A DNA stretch of 64,000 nt from NCBI GenBank assembly GCA_035556195.1, contig DATMFK010000067.1, positions 329,380-393,379 of the forward strand. The letters run 5' to 3'. The number at the start of each line of letters is the position of its first letter. Position 1 is the stretch's first letter. Shown here one piece after another: positions 1 through 8,580 of the stretch. Source of the stretch: G016756615 sp035556195. GTDB lineage: Bacteria > Pseudomonadota > Alphaproteobacteria > Rhizobiales > Rhizobiaceae. Below the pieces are notes generated by a model. The model searched no databases. It worked only from the letters and a program-made list of their open reading frames with translations, and was not told the origin of the DNA. The translations under genes and the position numbers were made by a program.

Positions 1-298
1 TCCCTTGGGTGCCGATGATGCGCGCATCCTTCACCAGCTGATTGCCGAAGGTGTGGTCTCCATCGGCATGGGTGTTTACCAGCGTGCCTATGCGGTTCGC
101 CTGCGGTACGGCAGCCCGCATCGTGTCCAGCATCTCGGCGGTCAGCTTGAGGTCGAACAGCGTGTCGACCAAGAGGCTCGCCTCGCCGTCGGTGATCAGC
201 CCGGCATTGGACCAGCCCCAACTGCCGTCGGGCTGGAGATAGGCCCAGCAGCCGTTGCCGATGTCGTGAATGCCTTTGGTGTACTGCCACTTGGCCAT
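1..298 (-). CDS. MBL-fold metallo-hydrolase, N-terminal part (cut by window edge)
   Basis: This is the first 99 residues of a metallo-beta-lactamase-fold hydrolase; the rest lies outside the window. It starts at the ATG at 298, 19 bases after the dctM stop, so it is probably the last gene of the dctPQM transcript. Residues 76-82 read THADGDH, followed by FGN. This is the metal-binding loop of the superfamily in its H-x-D-x-D-H form, where the second His of the usual HxHxDH is Asp. In the family such enzymes hydrolyse thioesters, lactones or related esters at a one- or two-metal centre. The substrate cannot be told from this fragment. Its place beside a TRAP importer, a FAH-family hydrolase and an acyl-CoA ligase suggests a step in breakdown of an imported organic acid (inference). 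Confidence 0.8.
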   Translation of the reverse strand, partial: MAKWQYTKGIHDIGNGCWAYLQPDGSWGWSNAGLITDGEASLLVDTLFDLKLTAEMLDTMRAAVPQANRIGTLVNTHADGDHTFGNQLVKDARIIGTQG

Positions 299-317
299 TT
301 TTCGGCTCCTTGATTTG

Positions 318-1634
318 TCAGATCAGCGCCGTCGCCAGCGCAGGGAAGAAGAAGACGATGATGAGAACAAGGAACATCATCGCGGCGAAAGGCAGCGCGC
401 CCATGAAGATCTCGTTGAGCGAGATCTTGCTCTCCGGGCCCAATGTGGCTTTGACCACGAAGACCGCGATGCCGAAGGGCGGCGTCAGCAGGCCGATCTC
501 GACGGACAGAACGACCAGCACGCCGAGCCAGATCAGGTCGACATCCATGCCGGTCAGGATCGGAATGGCGATCGGCAGTGTCAGCAACATGATCGAGGCG
601 GAGTCCAGGATGGTGCCGAGCAGGACGATGACCACCATCAGCGCGACGATGATGCCCGTCACGCCCATCCCCGATTCCAGCACCCAGGAACCGAGCCAAC
701 CGGGCATGCCCGACATCGCCAGCATGCGCGAGTAGAGGCTGGCGCCCACGATCAGGAAACAGATCGACGACGTCGTATGCCCGGTCTGAACGAGAACCTG
801 CCAGAAACCGGCCCAGGTGAGCCGTCGTTTTGCCAGCGAGATGAGGAGGGCGCCCAGGGCACCGGCCGCGCCCGCCTCGGTGGGCGTGAAATAGCCGCCG
901 TAGATGCCGCCGAGCACCAGTGCGACGAGAATGACGATCGGCGCGAGCTTGTTGGCCATCTCGAGCAGGCCCATGTCATTGGCGGGGTTGTATTCCTCGG
1001 CGCGCCGGCCACCGATGAACGCCGGCCACCAGCGGCCCATGGCGAAAATGCCGGCGCAGTAGACGAGCGAGAGCAGGATGCCCGGGAGGATGCCCGCTAT
1101 GAACAATGAGCCGACCGATTGCTCCGTCAGAACACCGTAGAGAATGAAGAGCAAACTGGGCGGCAAGAGCATGCCGAGCACGGACGAACCGGCGACAACC
1201 CCGACGGCGAAACGGCCCGTATAGCCATGCCGGATCATCTCAGGCACGGCGACCTTGGTAAAGACGGCCGCCGACGCAATGGAGATGCCGGTGATCGCCG
1301 CGAACACGGCGTTCGCGGCGACTGTGGCGATGCCGAGACCGCCGAGAATGCGTCGGAAGAGTTGTGCCGCCACCTCGAACGTGTCGCGCCCGATGCCGGC
1401 GACCGCCACAAGAAGGCCCATCAGCACGAAAAGGGGCACGACGCCGAAAAGATAGTCGCTGATGGAATCCTTGAAGGCGAGCACCAGCATGTTCGATGCG
1501 ATGTCGAAATTGCCGCGCAGCAACCACACGCCGCAGAAGGAAAGCAGGATCAGCGCGATTGCGACATGCATGCCCGAATAGATCAGGATCAGCATCGCCG
1601 CGATGGATAGCAGCGCGATCTCGACGCCACTCAT
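318..1634 (-). CDS. dctM: TRAP transporter large permease, DctM subunit
   Basis: 438 residues, the usual length of the DctM ion-coupled membrane subunit of tripartite ATP-independent periplasmic transporters. The protein is almost wholly hydrophobic, with about a dozen predicted membrane segments from the N-terminal SGVEIALLSIAAMLIL onward. It also has the family's conserved loops, such as TPTEAGAAGALGAL and LTPPFGIAVFVVK. An upstream extension of the open frame exists, but the ATG at 1634 overlaps the dctQ stop by four bases (ATGA), typical of translational coupling. With DctQ and DctP it would use the sodium or proton gradient to import an organic acid. The substrate is unknown. Confidence 0.93.
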   Translation of the reverse strand: MSGVEIALLSIAAMLILIYSGMHVAIALILLSFCGVWLLRGNFDIASNMLVLAFKDSISDYLFGVVPLFVLMGLLVAVAGIGRDTFEVAAQLFRRILGGLGIATVAANAVFAAITGISIASAAVFTKVAVPEMIRHGYTGRFAVGVVAGSSVLGMLLPPSLLFILYGVLTEQSVGSLFIAGILPGILLSLVYCAGIFAMGRWWPAFIGGRRAEEYNPANDMGLLEMANKLAPIVILVALVLGGIYGGYFTPTEAGAAGALGALLISLAKRRLTWAGFWQVLVQTGHTTSSICFLIVGASLYSRMLAMSGMPGWLGSWVLESGMGVTGIIVALMVVIVLLGTILDSASIMLLTLPIAIPILTGMDVDLIWLGVLVVLSVEIGLLTPPFGIAVFVVKATLGPESKISLNEIFMGALPFAAMMFLVLIIVFFFPALATALI

Positions 1635-2185
1635 GACCGCACCTCGCCCGCTGCCATGAAGTCCCTCCACGACAGGAGAAGAAACTGGATCGCCGTTGCC
1701 ACGATGCCGAGGAAGATCAGGATAAACAGCGGCCACTGGGGGACGGTGAAGAAGCCGGGATTGCCCATGAAGTTGCGCTCGGGATGGAGCCAGGCCGAGG
1801 TGGCGCTCGGCCAAAACTTCCATGCAATCAGGGCCATCATCACGCCGCCGACCAGGTGGAAACTCGCGAGCAGGATGAAGCGGGCTCGGGGTGCGCGTCG
1901 CTCGAGCATCCCGAGCAGCACGTCGGAGCGTGTCATCGCGCCGGAGCGCAGCGTGTGTGCAAGCTGCAGGAAGACGATGCCGACAATTGAGAAGGCAACG
2001 AGTTCCGGGACGCCGGCGACGGGGTGGTGCAGGAAGCTTCGCCCCAAGATGTCGGCATTGATCAGAACCATCAATCCGATGATCCATAGCGTGCCGACCG
2101 CATTCATGACGCCGATAACCCGCGCGAATACGCCGTGCGTCGCCGGCGGGCCTTCTTCGAGCGGTATGGCTGATTCTCCTGCCAT
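1631..2185 (-). CDS. dctQ: TRAP transporter small permease, DctQ subunit
   Basis: 184 residues with four hydrophobic segments and the DctQ-like pattern VLINADILGRSFLHHPVAGVPELV in the first half (residues about 40-65). DctQ subunits bind the large permease in the inner membrane. I chose the ATG at 2185 (MAGESAIP) over an upstream in-frame ATG at 2293 because the upstream one runs into the end of dctP. The gene ends in a four-base overlap with dctM and begins about 70 bases after the dctP stop, so dctP, dctQ and dctM form one leftward operon. Confidence 0.9.
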   Translation of the reverse strand: MAGESAIPLEEGPPATHGVFARVIGVMNAVGTLWIIGLMVLINADILGRSFLHHPVAGVPELVAFSIVGIVFLQLAHTLRSGAMTRSDVLLGMLERRAPRARFILLASFHLVGGVMMALIAWKFWPSATSAWLHPERNFMGNPGFFTVPQWPLFILIFLGIVATAIQFLLLSWRDFMAAGEVRS

Positions 2186-2255
2186 GATCTGCCCTTCCCG
2201 GCTTGCGGCCGGCCTTTCCGTTGAGACTGTGACAAATGTTCGGCGCGCAGCGCAG

Positions 2256-3329
2256 CTAGTTGGCGAGATAATCGCGAACGAAGGTGAACCCACCTGTCTT
2301 GAGCTTGTCGCGATAGGCTTCCAGCACCTTGCGTCCTGGCTCCCCGCGCGATTCGGCCGCCTTCATCCAGGCTTCCGTCGGATTCGGCAGTTTCTCGATC
2401 CAGGCTTTTTTATCCGCCTCATCGAAAGTGACGACTTGGCCGCCATTGTCGGTCAGCGTCTTCCTGGCAGCCTCGTAGCGCTGGTCCTGTTCCTCGAAAT
2501 ACGCCTTGGTGTAGGCGGCGGCCGCGGTCCGGAACGCCTTTTTGGTGTCGTCCGAGAACGTGTCCCATTGCATCTTGGAGACGCCGAGCCCGCCGATATA
2601 CATCGCGCCGAAGCCGACCTCGTTCCAGTAAGGCGCAACCTCGTAGAGCTTCGCCGGGGCCTGAGCGGTCATCCAGCCGATGTTGCCGTCGTAAACACCT
2701 GTCTTGATGTCGTTGTAGAAAGTCACGTAGCTGCCCTGCACCCCGACGGCGCCGGTGCCGTTGAGCCATGCGAGATTGGGCCCCGCGCCGCCGAGCTTCA
2801 CGCCCTGCATGTCGCCAAGCTTTGCCAACGCCTTCGTCGAGGCGATGTTGTAACCGTCGATCGCAATGCCGCCGCCGATGTAGACCACGCCCGTGGCCTC
2901 TTCGAGCTTCGCCAGCGCGCCCTCGGTCTCGGTGAGTGCAGCCTCGACGGCTTCAGTCACCTGGCGCGCGTCGGTCGGCCCGAATGGCATTGCATAGGTC
3001 AGGTTGAGCAGGCCCATCTGCGCGGGACTGAACACGCCGCTCATCTGCCCCACATCGATGATGCCCTGCTGGAACGCCTCGACCTCGGATCCGAGCTTGA
3101 CGATCGTGCCGCCATAACCCTCGGTCCAGTTGATCTTCACCTCTCCCGTCTTGGCAAGCTCGGCATTGAGCGTCGGAATGAACGTTTCCTTGATGTGCTT
3201 CACCCAGAGGAACACCTCGGGATGGCCGGTCGCAACCGTGAGATTGATGGTTTCCTGAGCCCAAGCGTGGGCAGCGCCCAGGCCGAGCGCCACAGCGGCT
3301 GCGCCGCCCATGAAAGCAGTACGGAACAT
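2256..3329 (-). CDS. dctP: TRAP transporter substrate-binding protein, DctP subunit
   Basis: 357 residues with a clear Sec signal peptide (basic start, hydrophobic core, AHAWAQ cleavage region near residue 25), then a periplasmic DctP-type solute-binding fold. Motifs seen include LGGAGPNLAWLNGTGAV and WMTAQAPAKLYEVAPYW. A strong ribosome binding site (GGGGAGGA) lies eight bases before the ATG at 3329, which is why I reject the longer frame. It is the first gene of the leftward TRAP operon and starts from the intergenic region shared with the tetR gene. It differs from the C4-dicarboxylate DctP type in sequence feel and belongs to the broad group with unassigned ligands, so I do not name a substrate. 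Confidence 0.92.
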   Translation of the reverse strand: MFRTAFMGGAAAVALGLGAAHAWAQETINLTVATGHPEVFLWVKHIKETFIPTLNAELAKTGEVKINWTEGYGGTIVKLGSEVEAFQQGIIDVGQMSGVFSPAQMGLLNLTYAMPFGPTDARQVTEAVEAALTETEGALAKLEEATGVVYIGGGIAIDGYNIASTKALAKLGDMQGVKLGGAGPNLAWLNGTGAVGVQGSYVTFYNDIKTGVYDGNIGWMTAQAPAKLYEVAPYWNEVGFGAMYIGGLGVSKMQWDTFSDDTKKAFRTAAAAYTKAYFEEQDQRYEAARKTLTDNGGQVVTFDEADKKAWIEKLPNPTEAWMKAAESRGEPGRKVLEAYRDKLKTGGFTFVRDYLAN

Positions 3330-3398
3330 GCAAATCCTCCCCTGGTCAGACAAACTGGTCTCTCCCGCCGGTCCGTCCACGACCGAACCGTAGCACGT

Positions 3399-3436
3399 TT
3401 GAACAAGTTGACAAGAAAATTGTAATCTCGTTCAAT
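3399..3436 (+). promoter_or_regulatory. Candidate tetR promoter with overlapping inverted repeat
   Basis: TTGACA at 3408-3413 is followed after exactly 17 bases by TTCAAT at 3431-3436, a good sigma-70-like promoter reading toward tetR. An inverted repeat TTGAAC (3399-3404) / GTTCAA (3430-3435) brackets the promoter and could be the regulator's operator. On the other strand a weaker TTGTCA...TACGGT pair could drive dctP. Sequence match only; no start site is known. Confidence 0.4.
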
Positions 3437-3486
3437 ACTGCCAGTCAGGCGCTCCGGATTCGGTCGCTCTTCCAACATTGGTGCTC

Positions 3487-4194
3487 ATGAGCATGGCCAA
3501 GAGATCGCGATCGAACCAAGCGGTTGAGAGTATTGAGCCGTCGCACCGCAATCCCGGGGCGACGCGTGCGCGCATTCTCGAAAGCGCGGAGCTGGAATTC
3601 GCCGAGCACGGCTTCGATGGCGTCTCGGTCCGCCAGATCGCGTTGCGCGCGGACGTGCCGGTTGCGCTGATCAACTATCACTTCGGCAGCAAGGAGGGCC
3701 TTTATCGCGCGATCTTCGAGATGCGCCTGCCCATGATTATCGACCAGCGTATCTCGGGATTGCGCCTCGCCGATATGGAAACGGATCCGGACCGCAAGCT
3801 GGAACTCGTCATCAAGGCGGTGCTTGTCCCCAACCTGCACATGCGCAGCGCCGAGAAGAACTCGAGCTACGCTCGCATCCTCGCGCGCGAGGTCTCGGAT
3901 CCGAAGGCGGACGAACGCGGGATCATCCAGGAGTTCTTCGACCCCATTGCGCACCGCGTGATCGAGGCGCTGACGAAGGCGCTGCCGGACCGCCGCGTCG
4001 AGGAGTTGCACTGGGGATATCAGATCATGCTCGGTGCCATGGTCTTCATCATGTCCGACACCGGTCGCATCAGCCGCCTTTCAGGCGGTCTTTGCGATCC
4101 CGAGGACGAGATGGAGACCTCTCGCCACCTGGTGACGATGCTTCACGCCGCCCTGAAGCACGGACGGGTGCCGGCGCGGCCCAAATCAAGTTGA
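3487..4194 (+). CDS. TetR/AcrR family transcriptional regulator
   Basis: About 235 residues. After a short basic N-terminus comes the TetR DNA-binding domain: TRARILESAELEFAEHGFDG, then VSVRQIALRADV and the recognition helix region VALINYHFGSKEGLYRAIFE. The C-terminal two thirds is the ligand-binding and dimer domain and resembles the longer-tailed CerR-like group. Start choice is uncertain: TTG at 3478, ATG at 3487 and ATG at 3493 are all possible and none has a strong ribosome binding site. It is divergent from dctP and upstream of the FAH-family and CoA-ligase genes, so it very probably controls this catabolic cluster, likely as a repressor released by a pathway compound (inference). Confidence 0.88.
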   Translation: MSMAKRSRSNQAVESIEPSHRNPGATRARILESAELEFAEHGFDGVSVRQIALRADVPVALINYHFGSKEGLYRAIFEMRLPMIIDQRISGLRLADMETDPDRKLELVIKAVLVPNLHMRSAEKNSSYARILAREVSDPKADERGIIQEFFDPIAHRVIEALTKALPDRRVEELHWGYQIMLGAMVFIMSDTGRISRLSGGLCDPEDEMETSRHLVTMLHAALKHGRVPARPKSS

Positions 4195-4226
4195 CCGAAC
4201 AGGCATGAGTTTTCGGGAGGAGAGAG

Positions 4227-5216
4227 ATGAAACTGGTAACATACGAGAAGGACGGAAAGCAGCGCGCGGGCGCGCTGGTGGAGGGCGAACGCAAGATCGT
4301 CGATCTTGCCGCGGCCCATTCCGAGGCGTTTAGCGAGGACTACGCTCCATTCGGCGCCGTTCTTTCCATGATCGAAGCGGGTGACGCAGCGTTGGACCGC
4401 GCCTACGAGACGCTCAAGAAGGCGGCATCGGGGAGCTTGACCGACCGTGCGTCGGTCAAGTTGCTCGCGCCGGTACCGGTCCCGCCGCAGATCCGGGACT
4501 GCCTTTGCTTCGAATTGCATCTGAAGCAATCGTTCAACGCCGTTCGACGCATCCGCGCCAACGCAACGCCCGATCCGGAGGCGGCGATGAAGGAGTTCGA
4601 GGAGAAGGGCATCTTTGCCGTCCCCAAGACCTTCTACGAGCAGCCTATCTACTACAAGGCCAACCGCTTCTCGGTCATCGGTACCGACGAGGATGTGGTT
4701 TGGCCCTCCTACTCGAAGCTCATGGATTTCGAGCTGGAGTTCGGATTCTTCGTCCGGCGTAAAGGTGTCGATATCGCCCGGGACAAGGCGCGCGACTACA
4801 TTTACGGCTACACCATTTTCAACGACTTCTCCGCGCGAGACGCCCAGACGGCTGAGATGGGCGGCCAGCTAGGCCCGGCAAAGGGCAAGGACTTTGACAA
4901 GGGCAACGCCATGGGCCCTTGTCTCGTGACGGCCGACGAGTTGAAGGACCCATACAATCTCACCATGATCTGCCGCGTCAACGGCGAGGAATGGGGCCGC
5001 GGATCGAGTTCCACGATGCACTGGAAGTTCGAGGATCTGCTGGCACACATCTCCCGCTCGGAGACGATCTATCCGGGAGAATTCTTCGGCTCCGGCACCG
5101 TTGGCAATGGCTGCGGCGTCGAGCACATGAAGTTCCTGAAGCATGGGGACGTGGTCGAACTGGAAGTCGAGGGAATCGGCATTCTGCGCAACCGAGTGCT
5201 CGCCCGCACCAATTGA
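4227..5216 (+). CDS. Fumarylacetoacetate hydrolase (FAH) family protein
   Basis: 329 residues. The N-terminal part (about 1-85) is the short lead domain found in many FAH proteins. The catalytic FAH domain follows, with the metal-ligand segments DFELEFGFF near residues 168-174 and NDFSARD near 199-205, then AKGKDFDKGNAMGPCLV. The family cleaves or tautomerises beta-diketo or oxo acids with Mg2+. Members include fumarylacetoacetase, 2-hydroxyhepta-2,4-diene-1,7-dioate isomerase and fumarylpyruvate hydrolase, and these cannot be told apart by eye. A GGGAGGAGAGAG ribosome binding site precedes the ATG. It lies 32 bases after tetR and before an acyl-CoA ligase, suggesting degradation of an aromatic or keto-acid compound. 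Confidence 0.9.
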   Translation: MKLVTYEKDGKQRAGALVEGERKIVDLAAAHSEAFSEDYAPFGAVLSMIEAGDAALDRAYETLKKAASGSLTDRASVKLLAPVPVPPQIRDCLCFELHLKQSFNAVRRIRANATPDPEAAMKEFEEKGIFAVPKTFYEQPIYYKANRFSVIGTDEDVVWPSYSKLMDFELEFGFFVRRKGVDIARDKARDYIYGYTIFNDFSARDAQTAEMGGQLGPAKGKDFDKGNAMGPCLVTADELKDPYNLTMICRVNGEEWGRGSSSTMHWKFEDLLAHISRSETIYPGEFFGSGTVGNGCGVEHMKFLKHGDVVELEVEGIGILRNRVLARTN

Positions 5217-5334
5217 AGACGACGCCCCAGGGTTCACGCACGAAAGCCGCCGTCACAGGGACAAGGCGGCGATCGTCCATGAGGGCAGGCAGGGCGCTCT
5301 TGCGGCGGCCCGCCCGCCTTGCGGAAGGTAAGCC

Positions 5335-6831
5335 ATGAACATCTACTCCATGTTCGCCGACGCCATGCGACGCCGAGCCGAAGCGACCGCCATCCGCTAT
5401 GGCGAACGGCGGCTGAGTTATGGCGAGCTCGATGCCGCGGCGCGTGCCGCAGGAGCGCTGTTTGCGAGCCATGGCTGCGCGAAGGGTGATCGCATCCTGC
5501 TCTTCCTGAGGAACGGTTTTGACTACCCGGCGCTCCTGCTGGGCGCGATGCGCGCGGGATTCGTCGTCGTGCCGGTCAATGCGAAGCTCCATCCGGTCGA
5601 GGTGGCCTGGATCGCCGGGAACTGCGCGCCCAAGGTGATCGTCACACATCGGGAGCATGTCCAGCCCTTGCGCGACGGGCTAAGTCCCGCAGGTTCAGCG
5701 CGGATACTCGCCGTGGACGAAATCGAACTGCTCGACACACCCGATGCGCCGCCCGCCGAGGTAGACAGAGACGACCCGGTCTGGATCTTTTACACTTCAG
5801 GCACCACAGGCCGCCCCAAGGGGGCGACCCTCACTCATCGAAACCTGATCGCTGCCGCCGTGAACTGTCTTGCGGATGTCTTCGACTTCCGCCCCGACGA
5901 TCGTGTTCTGCACGTCGCGCCGCTCTCGCATGGCAGCGGGCTCTACCTGCTTCCTTCGCTGGCGCGGGGGGCGGAGAACATCATATCCGACCGCCAGAGC
6001 TTCCAGCCCGACGATGTCCTGGAGATGGTCGCGACCGAAAGGATCACGGCTTTCGCCTTCGTGGCACCGACCATGATCGTGCGGCTGCTCGACGCCGCCC
6101 ACCGAGACGACATCGGCTCGCTCCGGGGTGTCATCTATGGCGGCGCGACGATCCATCTGGAACACATCAAGGCGGCGGTCGCGCGCTTCGGACCGATTTT
6201 CCACCAGCTCTACGGCCAAGGCGAAGCGCCGATGACGATCTCCTATCTCCCCGGGCGTGATCACGCGGATGCCGACGACGAAACACTGCTGTCGGCTGGA
6301 TATGTTCGCTCAGGCGTCGAGGTGAGGCTCGTAGATGGGAGCGATCCCGAGGTCGGACCCGGCGAAGACGGGGAGATCTGTGTGCGCGGCGACGTTGTCA
6401 TGCGGGGATATTGGGACAATCCGGTGGCGACAGCGACTGCCCTGCGAGGTGGTTGGCTCCATACGGGCGATATCGGTCAGTTCGATCGGGGTGGTCGGCT
6501 GCGCGTGCTCGACAGGCGTCACGATACGATCATCTCGGGCGGCACCAACATCTATCCCAAGGAAGTAGAGGATGTGATCGCCGCGCATCCGGCGGTACGC
6601 GAAGTGATCGCGTTTGGCCTGCCGGATGCCGAGTGGGGCGAGAGCGTCGCAGTCGCAGTGGTGGCCGACGACCCCCGATTGGACCGGGAAGCAGTGCTTG
6701 CCTTCTGCAAAGCCAGACTGGCAAGCTTCAAGAAACCCAAGCACGTGTTCTTCACATCCGAGTTGCCCAAGAACGCCTATGGCAAGGTGCTCCGACGGGC
6801 GCTGAAGGAAGAGTATGGGCGCCTGCGCTGA
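5335..6831 (+). CDS. AMP-forming acyl-CoA synthetase (ANL superfamily)
   Basis: 498 residues. The phosphate-binding signature YTSGTTGRPKG lies at about residues 153-163. The adenylation core continues with YGQGEAPM and WLHTGDIGQFD, and GGTNIYPKEVED marks the hinge. The C-terminal lysine is in NAYGKVLR near residue 484. These are the residues needed to form an acyl-AMP and then the CoA thioester. The length fits medium-chain, malonyl or aryl-CoA ligases. A GGAAGG ribosome binding site precedes the ATG. It is 118 bases downstream of the FAH-family gene and probably cotranscribed. The acid it activates is likely the one brought in by the TRAP system or a product of it (inference). Confidence 0.9.
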   Translation: MNIYSMFADAMRRRAEATAIRYGERRLSYGELDAAARAAGALFASHGCAKGDRILLFLRNGFDYPALLLGAMRAGFVVVPVNAKLHPVEVAWIAGNCAPKVIVTHREHVQPLRDGLSPAGSARILAVDEIELLDTPDAPPAEVDRDDPVWIFYTSGTTGRPKGATLTHRNLIAAAVNCLADVFDFRPDDRVLHVAPLSHGSGLYLLPSLARGAENIISDRQSFQPDDVLEMVATERITAFAFVAPTMIVRLLDAAHRDDIGSLRGVIYGGATIHLEHIKAAVARFGPIFHQLYGQGEAPMTISYLPGRDHADADDETLLSAGYVRSGVEVRLVDGSDPEVGPGEDGEICVRGDVVMRGYWDNPVATATALRGGWLHTGDIGQFDRGGRLRVLDRRHDTIISGGTNIYPKEVEDVIAAHPAVREVIAFGLPDAEWGESVAVAVVADDPRLDREAVLAFCKARLASFKKPKHVFFTSELPKNAYGKVLRRALKEEYGRLR

Positions 6832-6855
6832 GCCCGCAGGAGCTGAGCGTCCCGA

Positions 6856-7830
6856 TTACGCGCCAAGCCCCTCGAAGAGTGCGGTCGAAAGATAACGCTC
6901 GGCGAAGGAGGGGATGATCACCACCATGTTTTTCCCGGCATTTTCGGGCCGGGAACCAACGATCGTGGCGGCATGGAGGGCCGCGCCCGACGAGATGCCG
7001 ACAGGTAGGCCTTCGAGCCGCGCTACGAGCCTGGCATTGGAGAAGGCGTCGTCGTTCGAAACGGTGACGATCTCGTCAAAGATCGAGGTGTCGAGAACCT
7101 TCGGCGCGAAGCCGGCGCCTATGCCCTGGATTTTGTGCGGACCGGGGTTGCCGCCCGAAAGCACGGGCGAGGCTTCCGGCTCGACAGCAACGACATGCAG
7201 GCCGGGACGGCGAGGCTTCAGCACCTGGCCGACGCCGGTGATCGTGCCGCCGGTGCCGATGCCCGCGACGAAGATGTCGATCTCGCCCTTGGTGTCGTTC
7301 CAGATCTCCTCGGCCGTCGTGACGCGATGGATCTCGGGATTGGCCGGGTTGTCGAATTGCTGCGGCATGACAGCGTCCGGGAGGGATTGAACCAGTTCCT
7401 CTGCCTTGGCGATTGCGCCCTTCATGCCCTTCGCGCCTTCGGTGAGAACGAGTTCGGCACCGAGCAGCAAGAGCATCTTGCGACGCTCGACCGACATCGT
7501 TTCCGGCATGGTCAGGATGAGCTTGTAGCCTTTTGCTGCGGCGGCAAAGGCGAGCGCAATGCCGGTATTTCCGGAGGTCGGCTCCACCAGAACCGTGCGG
7601 CCGGGCGTGATCCGGCCCGCAGCTTCGAGAGACTCGATCATGGCGACGCCGATGCGGTCCTTCACGCTGGCGATCGGGTTGAAGAACTCGAGCTTGGCGA
7701 TGAGATTGGCGACGATCCCCTTTTCCCGGGCGAATTTGTCGAGCCGCACCATGGGCGTGTCGCCGATGGTCTGGGTGATGGAATCATAGATCCGGCCTCG
7801 GCCGGGAACATGGGTGACGGGATTGTCCAT
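6856..7830 (-). CDS. cysK: Cysteine synthase A (O-acetylserine sulfhydrylase)
   Basis: 324 residues, the standard CysK size. The PLP lysine is in NPIASVKDRIG (Lys57), the substrate loop TSGNTG is at 85-90, and the phosphate-binding loop GIGTGGTITG is near 180. GISSGAA near the C-terminus is also conserved. The enzyme makes L-cysteine from O-acetylserine and sulfide in the cytoplasm. I chose the ATG at 7830 because GGAG lies eight bases upstream; an in-frame TTG at 7842 overlaps that site. It lies 51 bases downstream of the LysE-family exporter on the same strand, so the two may be cotranscribed, which would fit export of cysteine-related metabolites (inference). Confidence 0.96.
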   Translation of the reverse strand: MDNPVTHVPGRGRIYDSITQTIGDTPMVRLDKFAREKGIVANLIAKLEFFNPIASVKDRIGVAMIESLEAAGRITPGRTVLVEPTSGNTGIALAFAAAAKGYKLILTMPETMSVERRKMLLLLGAELVLTEGAKGMKGAIAKAEELVQSLPDAVMPQQFDNPANPEIHRVTTAEEIWNDTKGEIDIFVAGIGTGGTITGVGQVLKPRRPGLHVVAVEPEASPVLSGGNPGPHKIQGIGAGFAPKVLDTSIFDEIVTVSNDDAFSNARLVARLEGLPVGISSGAALHAATIVGSRPENAGKNMVVIIPSFAERYLSTALFEGLGA

Positions 7831-7881
7831 GTGATTCTCCAATGCTCGGATATGTCGAGGACGGGGCCGCGGCCCCTGTCT

Positions 7882-8496
7882 TTAGCGAACTGCGATCGCC
7901 GCCGCCGCGCCGGCCATGAAACCGGCCGCGGTCCGGTTCAGCGCCTTGAGCGCGCGTGGCGTCTGAAGGAGCCAGCGCGCCTTGGCCGCAAGGGCCAGAT
8001 ACGGCACGAGCACGATCAGCAGCACCGCAACCGTGCAGGCCGCCAATATACCGAAATCGGTCGCGGTGATCGTCCGCAGGTCGACCAGCGTCGGCGTCAG
8101 CGCCAGATAGAAGATCATCGTCTTCGGGTTGCCGAGCGTGACGGTGAGCCCAGCGACCAGGCTCGACAGCGCCCCGCCCTTGCCCCGGCGCGCCTCGATC
8201 GTCTCCGCCGTGATGCCGCTTCTCCAGAAGCCCCAGGCGAGCCAGGCGAGGTAGGCCACGCCCAGCCACTTGATGAGCAGGAATACGGTGCCGAACGTCT
8301 GGGCGATGAAGGCCAGGCCGAGCACCGCGGCGCTGAGATAGGTGAGGTCGCCCAGCACCAGTCCGAAGGCCATGAACAGCGACGAGCGGAAACCCGATCC
8401 GAGCGCCCTGGCGACCAGAGCGGTCACGCCGGGGCCGGGAATGGCCGCGGCGACTGCGAGGGCGCCCGAATAGGCAATGAAACCGGCAAGCGTCAT
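7882..8496 (-). CDS. LysE/RhtB family amino-acid exporter
   Basis: 204 residues with about six membrane segments and the family's N-terminal signature IPGPGVTALVARALGSG (near residues 19-35), then FGLVLGDLTYLSAAVLGL. The LysE/RhtB family exports amino acids or their derivatives across the inner membrane. The substrate is not readable from sequence. It sits between the hydroxyproline dehydratase and cysK on the same strand. Confidence 0.9.
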   Translation of the reverse strand: MTLAGFIAYSGALAVAAAIPGPGVTALVARALGSGFRSSLFMAFGLVLGDLTYLSAAVLGLAFIAQTFGTVFLLIKWLGVAYLAWLAWGFWRSGITAETIEARRGKGGALSSLVAGLTVTLGNPKTMIFYLALTPTLVDLRTITATDFGILAACTVAVLLIVLVPYLALAAKARWLLQTPRALKALNRTAAGFMAGAAAAIAVR

Positions 8497-8580
8497 GACT
8501 TCGGTCCTGAAAGAGAATGGCGGTGCTTATGGCATGAAAGCAGCGGCAGGGACAGGGCCAGTTCTGTGTGCACCAGGTTG

